From: Schizochytrium sp. TIO01
Taxonomy: Eukaryota; Sar; Bigyra; Thraustochytrida; Thraustochytriidae
NCBI GenBank assembly: GCA_004764695.1
Contig: SMSO01000014.1
Location: 7,361,125 to 7,425,124 of the forward strand
DNA: 64,000 nucleotides
Reading direction: 5' to 3'
The first letter of the stretch is position 1. Each line of letters opens with the position of its first letter. This document shows positions 11,428 through 25,254 of the stretch, one piece after another. The notes under the pieces are model-generated. The model was not told where the DNA came from, searched no databases, and was given only the letters and a program-made list of their open reading frames with translations. The translations under genes and the position numbers were made by a program.

Positions 11428-14400
11428 CCGTGATAGGTACTAATAAATCTTTTACCAATACGTAGTCTTTACTAAGTTAAAGAATCGCCTTTGTCTAGTG
11501 AGAGTGATAATAATACCTTTCTAAATCCTATGTAGAATATGATGAGCACAACTAGGTTTGTACTAGAAATTAGTTGCACGCAAAGAGCAATGTTATTACC
11601 ACGGTGATAATAAATTCAAATGAAAGTTCACAATAGCTGATGTGTACTTCAAATAAACTCGAAACCTAGCAAGCAAAAGTAACGAAGCTCAACAGCACAA
11701 CAGTTTAAAGGAATTATCGAAAAGAAAAAGCAACAAAACCCTCATTTAGTATCTAGATTAGGATTGTGCATGGCAAATATAATTGCATCAGGCTATCAAT
11801 CTCTCTCTCTCTATATATATATATATACATGGATTAGAGAAATAAATTCCAGCATTAAAATTGAATAAATTCCATTTTATTTTTACGATTTGTTGGATGG
11901 AATGTGAAATGTACTCTTGTAGCACCCTGCGCCAGCTCGTCCTGGTACTAGTTACTTAGGTTGCTTTTTTGCAAATGTTAACTGTATTAATATGCTAAAA
12001 CGAGATATAGAAGCTATATATCCCAGCGCATCGTTTCTCAGCCAGTTTATTCATGAAACATTGCTGACAATCTCAAGCAAGAAAAGTACTATAAATGTTC
12101 ATATTATGATCTCCCGCAAATTTCATATTATGTACCAGCGAATGATGTTGCACTCATCAAAATAGTACTACTGCAAATATTTGATTTCCAACATGCTAAT
12201 CAATAGTTTTTCTACCCAGGTAGTAGCTCCCTTTTGTTGTTGCTGAAAAGCGTGCTTACAAATCAAGGATCTGATATATTTTGGGGGATGTATCTTGAAA
12301 ATCATGTATGCCCAATTAAAACCCCGCCTACGGAGAAAATCAAGAAGTAAGTCTTGACACGTAGGGACAAAGACAAGTTAGCAAGAAAGTGAGGACTTGT
12401 CTTCCCTCTCAAGTATTGACTCGAAAATACAGCATTATGAAATTCAAGCATTTCACCAAGTACAGCTACTCCTTTCCTTCCTTAGTGTCCCCTCGATTTA
12501 GTCCATGCACGTGAGTAACATAATCGCCCAAAATATACTACTAATATTCTTCTAATAACTGACCTGGCTTCTCGCTGTTTTTATTCTGGTAGTGTTCCTG
12601 CCTACACCAACTACTTTCAAGATGATGTTAGTACACCTCTCTCTGGAATCAGCCTCCTTGCCGGTCCGCGCTAATCAAGACCTAGTACTGTACCTACACT
12701 TACAGTTGCATGCTGGCCACACTCTGCTACCAGAGGGTGATAACTAAGGAGATCTTTTCCGAGCGGTGCGAGCGGTGCGAGCGGGACACGGACGGATACG
12801 AGCAAGCCGAATATGCAAACAATTGTTGAGGTTGCGACAATGGTGTGGACATAAATACAGCCCAAGCCTGCAAGGAGCCTTTTCTGCTCGCGAGGCTGGC
12901 AATTAGCCGCGGAGCTGATCTCTAAATGTGCTACTAATATCGCTCTTAGCGCCTGCAGTAGAATTACTAGTGACGCCCATCCAGCATTAAGTTCAGTAAA
13001 CGAAAAGCCACGAGCAGGTGTAGATCTTTTTCCTTTTTCTTTCTTAAACTTTATTCCCTTTTGTTTCCTTCTCTTTTTTACCATTCCAGAAAACATCTAA
13101 CTTGTAGCAGCTTCCACGGCAACTTGGAAGAAAAATAACTCTAATAGGATTAGTCAGATACCTTTTAACAAACTAAATTGCCAGGGAGACTCACTAAGTG
13201 TGCGAAACAACTACCAAGATTTTAAAACTTTCTTCCTGTTTACGGGACTGCCATTTTTATCCCTACAAGTTCTATGTAGAGTGTAGAAAGCAATCTTTTT
13301 AGGAAGGAGTAAAAGCGCTCGCGACTAACGCAGCAGCACAACTATCACCAGGGATTTTACTAGTGTTGCTTTCACTTCCCTTACTGTCGCTACTGATCAT
13401 TTTCTTAAACTTTTATGTCCGAGAAAATCGTGCTCTTCACTTGGCTAGCTAGAATTGCGAGACATTGAAGTTCTTACCAACACATAACCGGTGTTTGGTA
13501 TAAGTGCTACGCTATAGTAATTAGAAAGTAGAAAACCTACTTTTTTTAATAGTTCTATTTACCATGGTACTAGTACCAGTACCCACTTTTTTGTCTGATG
13601 ATAATTTTTCAAAATGATTTTTCTAAAATATATAATTAAACTTTAAAAAATTGATTTTATAAATAAAAATCGAAGTTCTTCCATGTACTTTACGGCATAG
13701 TAGGTAGGTAGGTACGCTACCCTATCCTACCTAATGCTCACTATTAGGTACTAGTAGCAGAATTTACTAATAACGTCAACAGTAGTACCAGGTAGAGCAG
13801 TTAGTAGCAGCTTCTATAAAGCTGGGCGCACGCAGAACCCAGCCCAGCTCTATTAATTTAATCCGATTCCATCTCCTTTATTCCCTTGGCCTAGTACGAC
13901 TCTTGAGACCCCATCCAAGCTGGTGACTTACGGTTGTTGAGACATTCAAACTGCACAGAATATTCCGTACGTTGCAACCTCTTAGGTAGTTCTACTTCTC
14001 TTTGCTCTTGACGACCTACCGTGCTATTAGGAGGACACTAGACAAGTGCTGCAAACATGCATTTTTCTGAGTCTTTGCCAACTTGGACGCATAGTTAATT
14101 TGAAAATACCTTGTGATTTATATAGTTTACACATACTACCAATCATAACATTTTGGATCTGCGGTGCTACAGCCGCAAATAAAGGGGCAAAGCCGCAAAG
14201 AAGAATATGTGTATTGTACAAATTTTAGGAATTTGAACAAGACGAGTGGAGAGTATATCATTTCCAAGTAACAAATTCCCCCAAAACCTTCTTTGTTCAA
14301 GTCCTGACTTCCGGGCTTCAAACATCATCAAGCACTACTTATCCGGGTGATATTGCCCTGGATCGCTGTCACCCCTTTGCATTAGCTATAAAAATGGTGA

Positions 14401-17400
14401 AATGATCCCTTGTTTTGTGCACGAGTTGCCGAAACCATCATGTGTAAAAGGTACCGTGCGTTATGCATGTAATTACCCACATGATACTAAAATTTTACAG
14501 CCAAAGCTGCTTTGCTTCAATCACAAGAGAAGTGCTAGTTACTAATACTTACTCTGAGTCGTTTCATTTTAACACAGCAAAGAAATTGTTCTTACACCAT
14601 CTACCTAGGGAGCGATAAGAAGTAGGAGCATTAAAACCTTACGACTCCATTCCTTGAGAGTTTGGAATTGGGAGTTGTAGGTAGGAGTTGGGAATAGTAC
14701 GCTGATTTCCGGAAGATTTACATACTGTGGTCTCTACTATGAAAGGTTGAGGGGCGTTCTTCTGCTCTAGTAAAAGCACCATCCCAAGTGGCTATGGCTA
14801 GTTAGAGTATTTATATACGGTATCTAAGATTACTCACGGTCTAAATAGTACTTCTTAACTTGGTTCATTAAATATCAATCCAGCTGTTTGTCTTAACCAC
14901 TTTTTCGATAGTGAAAGTGCCCTTAATTTCACTTCCTTTTCTGATCAGCTTATCTTTGTCGATCCTGACAATAATTTCCAGGACCCCGTTTCGTTTTCCC
15001 TTTTACTCTCGTTTCGCAGTCCATTAGTTTTACTCTTGCTCATATTGGCTTGGTTATAGTAGGGGGCTACACAAGTGACATCAATAGGAGTAGCAATAAA
15101 TTTCTTCACTCAAACACCTACATATTCAGAAACTCTGCTCTAAAAATTGCTAGGACCAAGCATTGGTCAAATCGTGCGCCGTGTTTTGTCCTTTCTGTTG
15201 CACGTGCGAAGTCAGCTTTATATCTCAACTGAATTACTAACTCTCTAGCCTCTTCTCTGCAATTCGTCCCTTGCCGCCTTTTAATCCTGCCCTTTTTCTT
15301 ACACATTGCACGTTTGCTAATTTCAGTATGAAAGTCATTTAGGATTTCAATTCTACCAAGGTGATTTTTTTGTTCTTCGACGTATCTATCTACCTACCTC
15401 TGTAGGATGTATGGGGCAGTTTTTTCTTTTCTTTTTTTCTTTTTTCCAAATTATTGAAATTGTTAGTGGTATTTATTTACAAAGGAATAGTTGCACCCCT
15501 GGCCCTATATACGAATAATAATACATTTAACTTCAGCATTGTCCACATATTTGCTTTGCTTTACCTCACCCTCGTTGAATACTTCTTGCTCAATAGTCTC
15601 GATATTTCGTCCAGTCTAAGTTTACATTTCTTTGTGAAGGAGACTCTCATGAGCTGATTTCAAGGCTACTACTTACCGATAATCAATTCCACTTGCAACT
15701 TTACATAGCACTAAAATAAATGCTCACTATAGATCGCCCGATGAATTAAGCCACATTCATGGCGGTCCCAGCACATTCAATTAGGCGTGGTCGTAGAACT
15801 ATGCAGCTAATTGAGTCCATGTACCATAATCAAACTAATTACCTCTACTAGGCGATCGATATCGTTCAAGCTTCTATCCGCCAGAATACTAATAGATAAT
15901 CTCTCATGTTCTTACGAACTGCTCCTAAAACAAAACTCCTAGCTGGAAGACTAACAGGTAATTCACGACAGCCAACTTAGGCTTTCTGATTCGCAACAAC
16001 ACCGATCCTCAAAACGCCAACAATTCTAGTGGCCACTGGCCGCGGACCATCCGTCTGGGTGCTCTTTCAAAAGGTTGTGTGTCTAGTTGACACTTTCTCA
16101 AGACGCTTACTACTAGATAGCTTACCTACCTACATACTACTTATAGTCAATTTTTATTTATTTTTTTGTTTTTTTAATAATTTACCGAAAATGCAGGCAA
16201 AAAGAGTAGAAAGGTAGATGGAAAGAGCCCAATGCTTCTGCATAGTCAGAGGCTACTCCTTTTAGTCAATCCTTTTTCCTTGGATAAAAACAAAAGCCAA
16301 AGTATATCACTTAGTACATCTTAAACAGTACCCAGAATCCTCTTGGTCAATAGGAATAGCCCTAAGTGAGAGTGGTATTTTAATGTCAATATATATACAT
16401 TTATTTATTTGTTAATTGCTTTTCAAGGAATATATATATCAAGATGTGGACGCTAATCAATACCAGGTAACACAACACTAAAGCAGCCCATAATTTCAAA
16501 TGTAGACCAAGAGCAGAAGAACTCGAATTGTTTATTTTTATCCACAGCGTAACCCATTTTACTTTTCTATAAGTTTCGGGACGTTCCTATAAAATTTCGA
16601 CAAACGAGTTTTTCAAAACATCTCAGGAAGAAAGAAAGCATTAACGGGGCTTCAATCTACATGGTCTCTTTTTAAGCTAGCTGCATTTATAAAGTTGACC
16701 TGTCAAATTTTATAATCGAAATTGTACGTATGTGTTGTACCATCAATACCATTGATTTATATCCACACTCTCACTAGTTAGAGTTGATAAGTCCAAATCT
16801 TTCAGCTTGGGTAAGACCCCAAGCCAAGACAGTCGTTCAATACTGTTAAATCTCATAATGTATGTACAAGAAAAGACTTAAAAGCCGCCGTTGTTATTAT
16901 ATTATTTGATAACTCTACTTTTCTTTTTATTGAATACACAGTTGTTTAACCCAGATGTAATTCAAGATTCACGTGCGAAGAATAACATCGGTCCAGCAAC
17001 GAGCTGGTTAAAAATGGAGAAAAATGGAGAAATACACACAAACGTTTGGGATAAGAAGATTCTGCTGTATAAAATACACTAAAGGCTTTTGCTTTCATAC
17101 CGTCTCAGCCTGTTATATTATTGCGTTAAGTCTTCAAGCATGACCTAGACCTTGATTGAATAAGAACAATAAACAATCACACTCAAGTTTCAAAACACCA
17201 TAGCATCTGGCTGCTCTCTCTTTTGAAATGAACAGCCCTGTCTCCTCAACTTTGAATGTTTTGATTATTCGTTTCACTACTAGGTTACCTCTTCAAGCAA
17301 CTGTTACTCATAGAAGTGGTGAACAGTAATTTTACAAAGAGTAGATAGCACTCTCGCTAGTCAGAAGTAATAATTTAAAATCTTTCAGCTTGCAAAGCTC

Positions 17401-18672
17401 AGAACATTACGAGTAGGAGGCAGCATCAGTATCCACTAAGCGGGTGCCATGGAAGGGGAAATTATACCTAAAAAGATAACTTTTAAATTATAAAAAATAA
17501 TAACTCACTCTCGCAGAGTGATGCCTAATTAGCTCTTTCCCTTCCTTATTGTTATTTAAAATATAATGATATGAAAGACTTTCAGGTAGTGCTATAGACG
17601 ATGATATTATAGACAACCTTCTTCTTTCCTCACAAACACTCTCTGCTCTGTATTTATTTCTCTCTTCCAAATTCCTCAAGTTCTTTGTTTGTTTCTTCTT
17701 TTAAGTGCTAAGCCTATTACCCTCTTAGTGTGTACCTAGTGATCCCTAAAGAACCTCTTACACAACCAATCGTACTGGTCACTATCAAAGGAAAACACTC
17801 CATGGGACGGTGTGTGAAGTGATGATAGTTATTATCCAAGAAAAGAATCGAAGTTGCCTGTTCATGAAAGTTGTCCATTGTAGTTACCTAGGAGCTAAAT
17901 TTATTGAGCGAGCAATTGGCTGAGAAAACTAAAAGAAGAATCCCTTGCACGGTGCGAGCAGCCAAGGCAAGCACATACGAGCGAGGGTGAGCCCGAGACC
18001 CTGTCTCATACGTCGCTTGGTCTAATACTTTCTTTACCACGGCGCATTAGTATTAGTGCATAATATAGGCCTAATTTGACTTGACTTCTCATCCTAGTTA
18101 ATGAGTAGCTACAGCACACTATACGCTATGATTGATATGATTTGACTTTCCCCCCAAGTTAAAGGATTGAGAGTAGCTTCAGTCTGCCAAAGGGCTCGTA
18201 ATACTGAGAAACGGATCCCTGAAAGGAACGTCCAATCCTGGAATTCAAATCATGGAATGATTTACGGATTGATTGTCTCGATGAAAGCTCTAAGATTCTT
18301 TTTTTGAGGTGATGTAATAACCTTGCTATTTTTCTTTTGAGAGTGTCCAATTCGATGTAACCTAGGGACCTTGTCCCTGTACACTATAAGATTTTGCTTT
18401 TGCTTGTACTTGATTCTTTCCTCCAGTGCTTTCTTTCTACTTTAGTTCTGAGGCCAGATGCTCTCACTGTTATGAGTTCTAACAATTCCTATACTTGGTC
18501 AAAAACTCAAAGCATTCTTCATATGTTTATGACCCAATGAGGATTGTATATCCTGGTAAAATAATACTGGAGGAGTTAGAAAATTAGAGTTCAAGACTTC
18601 ACTGCAAGGCTAATACTACAAACCAGAGTCCCACCTATCGTCTCTTTTTCAAGATATTTGTTTGTTTGTATT
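11428..18672. other. gene-free host DNA
   Basis: Seven kilobases of AT-rich sequence with no supported gene. A 141-codon antisense frame (12671-13096, ATG start) has two hydrophobic stretches but no family likeness. A short CT/AT microsatellite lies near 11800-11827. Introns could hide small exons that cannot be called by eye. Confidence 0.45.
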
Positions 18673-18872
18673 GCAGAGTAGCCTGAGCTGTGAAGCGTGG
18701 AGAGGTAGTCTGATAAGGATGACGAACTCAGGAGAAAGAGAAAGAGGATGATATATGAGTTATCGGGGTTTCAGGTCTGCATACAGGTAGAGATGAATGC
18801 ATGATGTCAGTCCAACGGACAGGAGATTAGGTTAGGTTAGGTTAGGTTAGACAGTAGCTGTATATTACTTCA
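18673..18872 (+). repeat. dispersed repeat family 1, copy 2
   Basis: Matches 286-468 in order and orientation: TGCAGAGTAGC, the AACTCAGGAGAAAGAGAAA block, a GGTTTC-GGTCT-ATACAGG block, the CAGTCC block, a TTAGG array of five units and CAGTAGCTGTATATTACTTC. A long TTTG array follows directly. Confidence 0.75.
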
Positions 18873-18876
18873 ATAG

Positions 18877-19013
18877 TTTGTTTGTTTGTTTGTTTGTTTG
18901 TTTGTTTGTTTGTTTGTTTGTTTGTTTGTTTGTTTGTTTGTTTGTTTGTTTGTTTGTTTGTTTGTTTGTTTGTTTGTTTGTTTGTTTGTTTGTTTGTTTG
19001 TTTGTTTGTTTGT
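18877..19013. repeat. (TTTG)n microsatellite, about 34 units
   Basis: A perfect tetranucleotide array directly downstream of repeat family 1 copy 2. It generates false Cys-Leu-Phe-Val and Lys-Gln-Thr-Asn frames. Confidence 0.95.
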
Positions 19014-20021
19014 TTATATCTAGTATTAATATTTTGCAATTAACTTTTCATTCTAAAATGTGCGTCGTTATTTTGGTAACTTTGAAGTATTCCTGTATTT
19101 TGGAGTGACAAACAAGAGGACTGATTCGACTCTTGAGAGTGCCTACAATTCCTTTCTCTGATCTCAGGATATCACGACACAGAAGTAAAACTTCCATTCC
19201 CAACGACTCATCTATGCACTTCCTTTCATGTTGGGAGGGGGGAAATGGAGTATTCATTATGATTGAAAAAAAAAAACTGAAGTCTAGCCTTGAGCATTAA
19301 ATAGAACAAGACCAAAACTATCTGATAGGGCATGACGAATTGTTAGGCGCCTGTTAGCACACCCAAAGAAGGAGGGATCTATTTCCCCTTCAGATTCTAA
19401 TTAAGGCTCAGGTTCAACAAAGGGCACTGGTTGGCTTTAATGCTGGTAATGAACTTATTGCATGGTAAGTATGCTCGCAGAAACACAACTCTTATAACTT
19501 GCCAGAGAAAAACCTATTTTATGTACGATCGTCAGCACGGACTCTTAATTATTGCTAAGCAGAGAATTATTTTGCATTCTTGACAAAGTTTAATATATTC
19601 ATGCACTTCTGCCTGAATTTCCACTATTAAAAAGAGTCAGAAAAATCTACCTCCTCCAGAGATTTGGTACATAAATGAATTTCTCCCGCTTGAATGATTT
19701 GTAAATCGCATATCATGTAGGGCTTCCTTTAAGCTCTTGTTGTATGTGATGAAGGTGTCTTCTGTAAAAAATATCTTCGTCATCCTTGTTCATTGCTTGA
19801 ATTTTTCTCACAGTGATCCGAGACCCAAACAAGGCGAGAATTGCATCGATAAAGTATACGGTCATGTATTGGCGCTAAAGAGCCGAATAGCCGTCCATTT
19901 CTAGTACATTGCATTGGCTCAGCCCCTGTGTACTGAAAACCTATCCCTGGTCAGCCAAACATTGACTAGAAAGATGAATGCAAGACACCTGGAATACATG
20001 ATGAGACTAAGAACGCATTGT

Positions 20022-20470
20022 ATACTTAGGCCAATTGCTGAAAGATTATTCTGGGCAGCTTGAGGTTGACTGTAGAGATGAAATCAAGGGTCTTGATGAA
20101 GGCTTTAAGAAGGTTGACTCAAGAGTTAGCGAGCTGCTGTCCTGGAGAATGAATTTCAGGACCGATGTATTCATGTAGTAATTAAGGAGGATAGGACATT
20201 CTTGAAAGGTGTTAGAGATAATCGATGGGTTAGATTAATTCAACCTCTACAACCATCGATTCATGTTACACCATGCTTGGACGTGGGAAATGTGTATTCA
20301 CACTTCTGGTTCTTGACTCCGGCAGTCACATGAATCTGACGACCTACTCTTGCTCTATTATAAGCCCTATGTCTACAAGGGTTTCATAAAGGGACGCCAA
20401 GAACTCTAGCAATGTCTTGTCCACTAGTCCCTTCGATTGGAGACCTCAGCTCTAATAGAGGTAGTGTGGA
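20022..20470 (+). repeat. decayed dispersed repeat family 2, copy 2
   Basis: Shares with 20762-21175 the blocks CAGCTTGAGGTTGACT, GAGATGAA, TTTCTGGTTCTTGACT, GAACTCTAGCAATGTCTT and CTTCGATTGGAGACCT, in the same order. Boundaries are approximate. Confidence 0.6.
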
Positions 20471-20572
20471 GGTAGTTCTATCCTGACCTTGAAGATAAAC
20501 ATAAACACCGGCGTGGTCTGACATATTCTGATTCGGAGACTAATGCAAACTCAACCTGTTTTACACAGAACT

Positions 20573-20735
20573 TAAATGGTTAGGTTAATATTGAAGTATT
20601 GAAGTAATATACGGTTTTGCCTAAGCTCACCTCACCTCACCTAGCTCTCCTATCCGACACCTCCTGTGTATTGGACTGACGTAATACATTCATCCCTGCC
20701 TGTATCCAGACCCGAAACCCCAATAACATGATACA
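20573..20735 (-). repeat. dispersed repeat family 1, copy 3 (inverted)
   Basis: The reverse complement reads TATTGGGGTTTCGGGTCTGG, then ATACAGGCAGGGATGAATG, CGTCAGTCCAATAC and TATATTACTTCAATA, as in 18673-18872. The TTAGG array is replaced by TGAGG-type units. Confidence 0.7.
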
Positions 20736-20761
20736 GGCATAATGAATGTATCATGTCGGAC

Positions 20762-21175
20762 TGCTGAAGGATGAATCTGATCAGCTAGAGGTTGACTATG
20801 AAGATGAAGGCAAAAGACTAGATAAGGGCTTTACAGATACTTTAGAAGCCATGACATTCTGGGGATTATGAGTTAGAGATCTTCTGTCCTTGGACAGACT
20901 GATTTTTGTTATAGTTAGGAGACTCAAACATACTTGAACTGTGTTAGACATAATTGACGAGGTTAGGTTTACTTGTCTCTTTAACAATTAATTGAAGTTC
21001 CACCATTGGTTCTAGGAAAAGTGCATCCACATTTCTGGTTCTTGACTTCTTAGTCTGGTTGTTTAGTTCTATTCTATTGTAAAATGTTCATGGGTTCATG
21101 CCTAGAACTCCAGCAATGTCTTATCATCAACTGCTTCCTTCGATTAGAGATCTGAGCACGGATTAAAGAGTGTCG
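20762..21175 (+). repeat. decayed dispersed repeat family 2, copy 3
   Basis: Same block order as 20022-20470. It continues into GTGTCGGACAGGAGCTGGG at 21172 and GTGACGTGACGTGACG, which belong to the end of family 1, so the two families may be parts of one larger element. Confidence 0.6.
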
Positions 21176-21435
21176 GACAGGAGCTGGGTTAGGTGATGTG
21201 ACGTGACGTGACGTGCGGTAATACCCTATCTATTTCCTCAATAGTACACTAAGATAATACACTGTAACTCCTGAGTTCCCTTGGGCTCACCTTTTGTATC
21301 TGATAAACAAAGTCTGATCGTGTATCACTCCTAATTAATAGTTTAGATCACAATATTATACCAAGGTACTGCAAAGGGATACAGATGCATCTTTACGACA
21401 GGACTTTGCAAGGTTAAAAGGCGTACCTATTTGAC

Positions 21436-21530
21436 ACCACCTAACCTAACCTAACCAAACTCTCCTGTCCGACACATTGTATCGGACTGACATGATACAT
21501 TCATCCCTGCCTGTATCCAGACCCGAAATA
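21436..21530 (-). repeat. dispersed repeat family 1, copy 4 (inverted)
   Basis: CCTAACCTAACCTAACC followed by CTCTCCTGTCCGACAC, GACTGACATGATACATTC and CTGTATCCAGACCCGAAA is the reverse complement of the end of copies 1 and 2. Confidence 0.75.
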
Positions 21531-24500
21531 CCAAAACGACCAAAAGCACTTGAATCTATCAAGTACATTCAACAAGACAACCCTAGTCATAATACTAACT
21601 AACTACTATCATCTAAGACATTTCCCCCAATACCTCTAAGTAATCATAACCAGTCTCATTACAAGGGTTCTGGTTATATCATGGCCCAGGACCCTCCGAT
21701 TGGTAATCTTAGCATTGTGTAAACAAGTAACCCGTTGTTTTTAACGGTTCGGCTAGTAGGAACTTCTTTTTTAGACTTTTCAATGTCACCCAAGAACTCG
21801 TCAACGTTTTTATATCCTTCATATTTGAAGTTTGCCCCAAATATGCTATTTGTTTTAACTTAAAAAACAAAAAAACAAAAAAGCAAAAAAACTATATTCA
21901 TAATACTTGGGAAAGAAGTCTGAAGTCTCCAGCAACAAAAGAAAAAATCCAGCTAGCGTGAGGGATCCATAGATGCTCGACTTGCCGCTCTTGTGAGCAA
22001 TGAGACACCCATGCAAAATAAGTTCACAGTAAACGTCTTCCTCGTTTAGCAATGAAGATTGCTCAAGAAAAAGAATTATAAGCTTTCTTTGCTGTTTGAT
22101 CTTCGTGTTGTCCTGCCGCTTCGATTATGGCGATAATTGAAACTTCGAACCATCCTTTTCTGTTTAAATTCAATTTGTATCTGACTTTATAGACTATCAT
22201 TACTCTCTAAAATGTAAGTTTTGTTAGTCTGTAGGACACAGTGGCGCTCCAAACATGCGTGTTTGTCCAAGGATACGACGCGACCGGATTTGATTTTATG
22301 TCTTACTGTATTCAATTAAACAAACAAACAAACAAACAGAGTATTTTTTCACTCTCAAGTTTTTGGAGGAGATTAAAAAGTGTCTCAAAAACGATGGTTG
22401 AATCTCCTCACACACACTCAATTCTCTTGCGATCAGCTTCTCTAGTGTGACTTTTTCTTTGGAGGGGGGGGACTATGCGTGTAGGTCTTCTGACAACGAA
22501 GTCTAGTAGAGTTTGCTTATATGTTGGTGTGGATTATTCTGGCAACGTTCAACAACAATCACTGATCACACTCTAGACGGGACCAAGTTGGTCTTGAGGT
22601 GACCGTTTCAAGTAGAATTAAAAGCTGACGGTCATTCTGTACTATGCTTCGCAAGCTCGAAAGTCGTCACAAAGGAGGTCCTCGAGAGCCGCAGTAGTCT
22701 CACTTTCCCCCGTTTGCTCTGTACCCTTGACGACAGACAATCCAAATTGCGCAAGAAAGATCAACAACAACAATAATAATAATGACAATAATTAACTTTT
22801 TCAGGGCTCTAAATGCTCGCAAAATGAGTTTGCCGCCAGCGCGTCTTTAGCGAGAGTCCCACGATCAAAACGAACTATGTATCTCTCTTGAGCACTCGAT
22901 GAATCGCTTCTCAAGGTATATGGTCACATTCATTTAGGTTTTCGCTTCTCACTATGACTCTAAAATCAGCAAACAACCTCTGTTTACTTTTCTCGACATG
23001 TGAACATGGGTGGACTGCGTGTAATAACAGTAGAAACATAACCTTTCACTATTTTTAGAGACGAGCTCGAGTCACACTTTGATCAAATAAACTGCTACAC
23101 GCCAGCAAACCTTTCTTCATTGCCTTTGGTCATTCTTGAGTGAACCTAAACAGCTGCATAGAACTTACTGAATAGGAAAATAGAGAAGAATTAGGACATG
23201 TTTTGTAAGTCTAGAAAAAGTATCTTTATGACCAAAGCATTGGCAACCATTGTTATGTATATGCAACATCACAAGGTCAAGATCGCACCGACATGAAAAC
23301 GCGCCCGGGAATGAAGGAAGCACAGGAAACTCTTAGAGGTTATTCTTTATGTTTCTAATCGAAAGATCTTGTTCAAAAGAGGCTGTCAGAGTCTTTGTTA
23401 CGCTAACGTATTAGAGATTGTATATGATTAAAACCTTGACTATCAGATACAAAGGTGCGAGGTTAAGGGGATTCAAGAGTTGAAAGTGCCTTAAAGAACC
23501 AAGTAAACATGTAAGGGCAAAACCTGAGTTGGTGGTTGGGAAAACAAGTTACCCTAGCCCCCTTCTAATATAAAGAAATTCTGCCTTAGTCTCTGAACTA
23601 GATCACGAATCAGTATACCAAAAAAAATAATAAGAAAAGGTATTGCGTTAGGGTCAACAGATCGCTGACTTTACTGTGATATATCATAAAAAGGCGTGAA
23701 TAATGCTCCCTCGTCAAACTCAGTCCCCTATATTGATTATCTTCCAAAATTCTTTGATTGATGGGGTATCATTGTCCTGGGCCCCCTAGGTTATTTCCAC
23801 AAGTTGCTCAATATAGATCCTCCTCCTTTATCTGCGCTTGATTCTCAATCAACCAGGGTTCACGACAGGATAATCGAATTAGCAAAGTCCATTCATGTCC
23901 TTGCCCTCTAGGATATTCTATACAAATTACCTTGTAAATTTATTCACGCTACATTTCGTTGTTTTTTTTAACAAACAGGAGAAAGACATTATTACAATTC
24001 TTTTACTTTTTTATGAGAAGAAAACTTTAAAGAAAACCTTTTTTAGCGAAACTCCATCTTGGCAAAAAGGTTTTCTCTTATCGTGGACTCTATTGTCTCA
24101 ATAAGAGAGTAACACACCTCAAATAAAAAAGGGAAACGCTTCACAAGGTCCACAAGGTCCACAAGGTCCACAAGCACAGTACACCTAAATCACTCAATTC
24201 ATCCCTATTACCCTAAACAGTCACATGAACTTAGTTTACTCCAAGAGCTGCGACTACCATTCCCCACGCACGCATTATCTCTGTTTACTTCTGGACAAAA
24301 CTCCCCTCAAGGGCTCCTTCATACCTGTACCTGATCCTTCAATCAACCACGACTCGCAACATTCCTGGAATTTTAATTTGGGGAGTCGGCACTTGTTCAA
24401 GCAGGAGCTATTGTAAATATTGGTTTACAAAAAGGACGAAACTCATGATCATTAATCTATATCTAGAACAACCTTGACCTTATACATGCGTTATTTCACA

Positions 24501-25254
24501 GCATTCTTTTCGAAACTCTTTCCGTTGACTTCAAAATAAAATCGAGCAGATTATTTTTTACAGCAACTCAAAGCGAAATGAAGCCTATGCAGACCCGTGT
24601 TGTGACGAATATTGAGCTAAATCAACCTATTCATCCCCTAGCTTTTAAATAAAAGTATGTTTACTGGCTTACTCCAAACAGGGCTCTCACTTAGCATTTT
24701 GGGATGAAATTTATATAGAAACCAGGACTACAAATATGGGTGAGTGGCCATACTTCACACATTTTAACTATACTTTATACAGTTAAGGTCGCACCCAGTC
24801 TTTTCACTGAGATAACAGTTTTCACTCAACGCCAGGTCTTTACAAAATTAGCAAGGGGAATGAATGCATGGGCTAGCTTTCGCAGCACGAAAAGTGAGTC
24901 TCTTGTGGTGTTGGTTGTGGAAGATTATCAAAAAGCGTATCGTATGACCATTCGTTGATGTCTATTACAATCTCCCTCCTTTATATGGATTCTCTCCCGA
25001 ACGAACACCCATAGTGTATCTCAAATATTAGCAGCCTCAGTGTTACTTATCTTTCATTGAAATTCAATTCTACAACGCCTCAAATTTGTCTTTCAGACCT
25101 GCATTCAATCAGTAACCTCCCAACTTTGGCCATAATCAAACCTGTATTGATATTTTCATCACCCTTACTCTTAACAATTCTTGTTCATGAATTTTCTTCC
25201 TCTGGACGATTCGTACGTCGGTTGTGTCGAAAACGAAGCAGGATTAGTCAGTGA

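Larger units (their letters stand above)
19014..25254. other. gene-free host DNA with clustered decayed repeats
   Basis: No supported gene. Between 20.0 and 21.7 kb repeat families 1 and 2 alternate in both orientations. A nine-base unit CACAAGGTC repeats 3.7 times at 24142-24175. A further family 2 fragment is visible near 21650-21715 (TTCTGGTTATATC followed by CCTCCGATTGGTAATC). Confidence 0.45.

Noticed and set aside
10646-11465. Three long open frames made of Asn-Thr, Leu-Ile or Ser-Ile repeats
   Set aside because: They are produced by the TAATAC hexanucleotide array, which leaves all frames open on both strands; there is no coding signal outside the array.
12671-13096. 141-codon ATG frame in host DNA
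   Set aside because: Two hydrophobic stretches are visible, but composition is patchy (repeat-derived LAPLAPLG) and no family is recognised; not enough to call a gene.
18826-18852. Telomere
   Set aside because: The TTAGG units number only about five, lie inside a dispersed repeat and are not at a contig end.
18842-19108. Open frames of Lys-Gln-Thr-Asn and Cys-Leu-Phe-Val repeats
   Set aside because: They are translations of the TTTG microsatellite.
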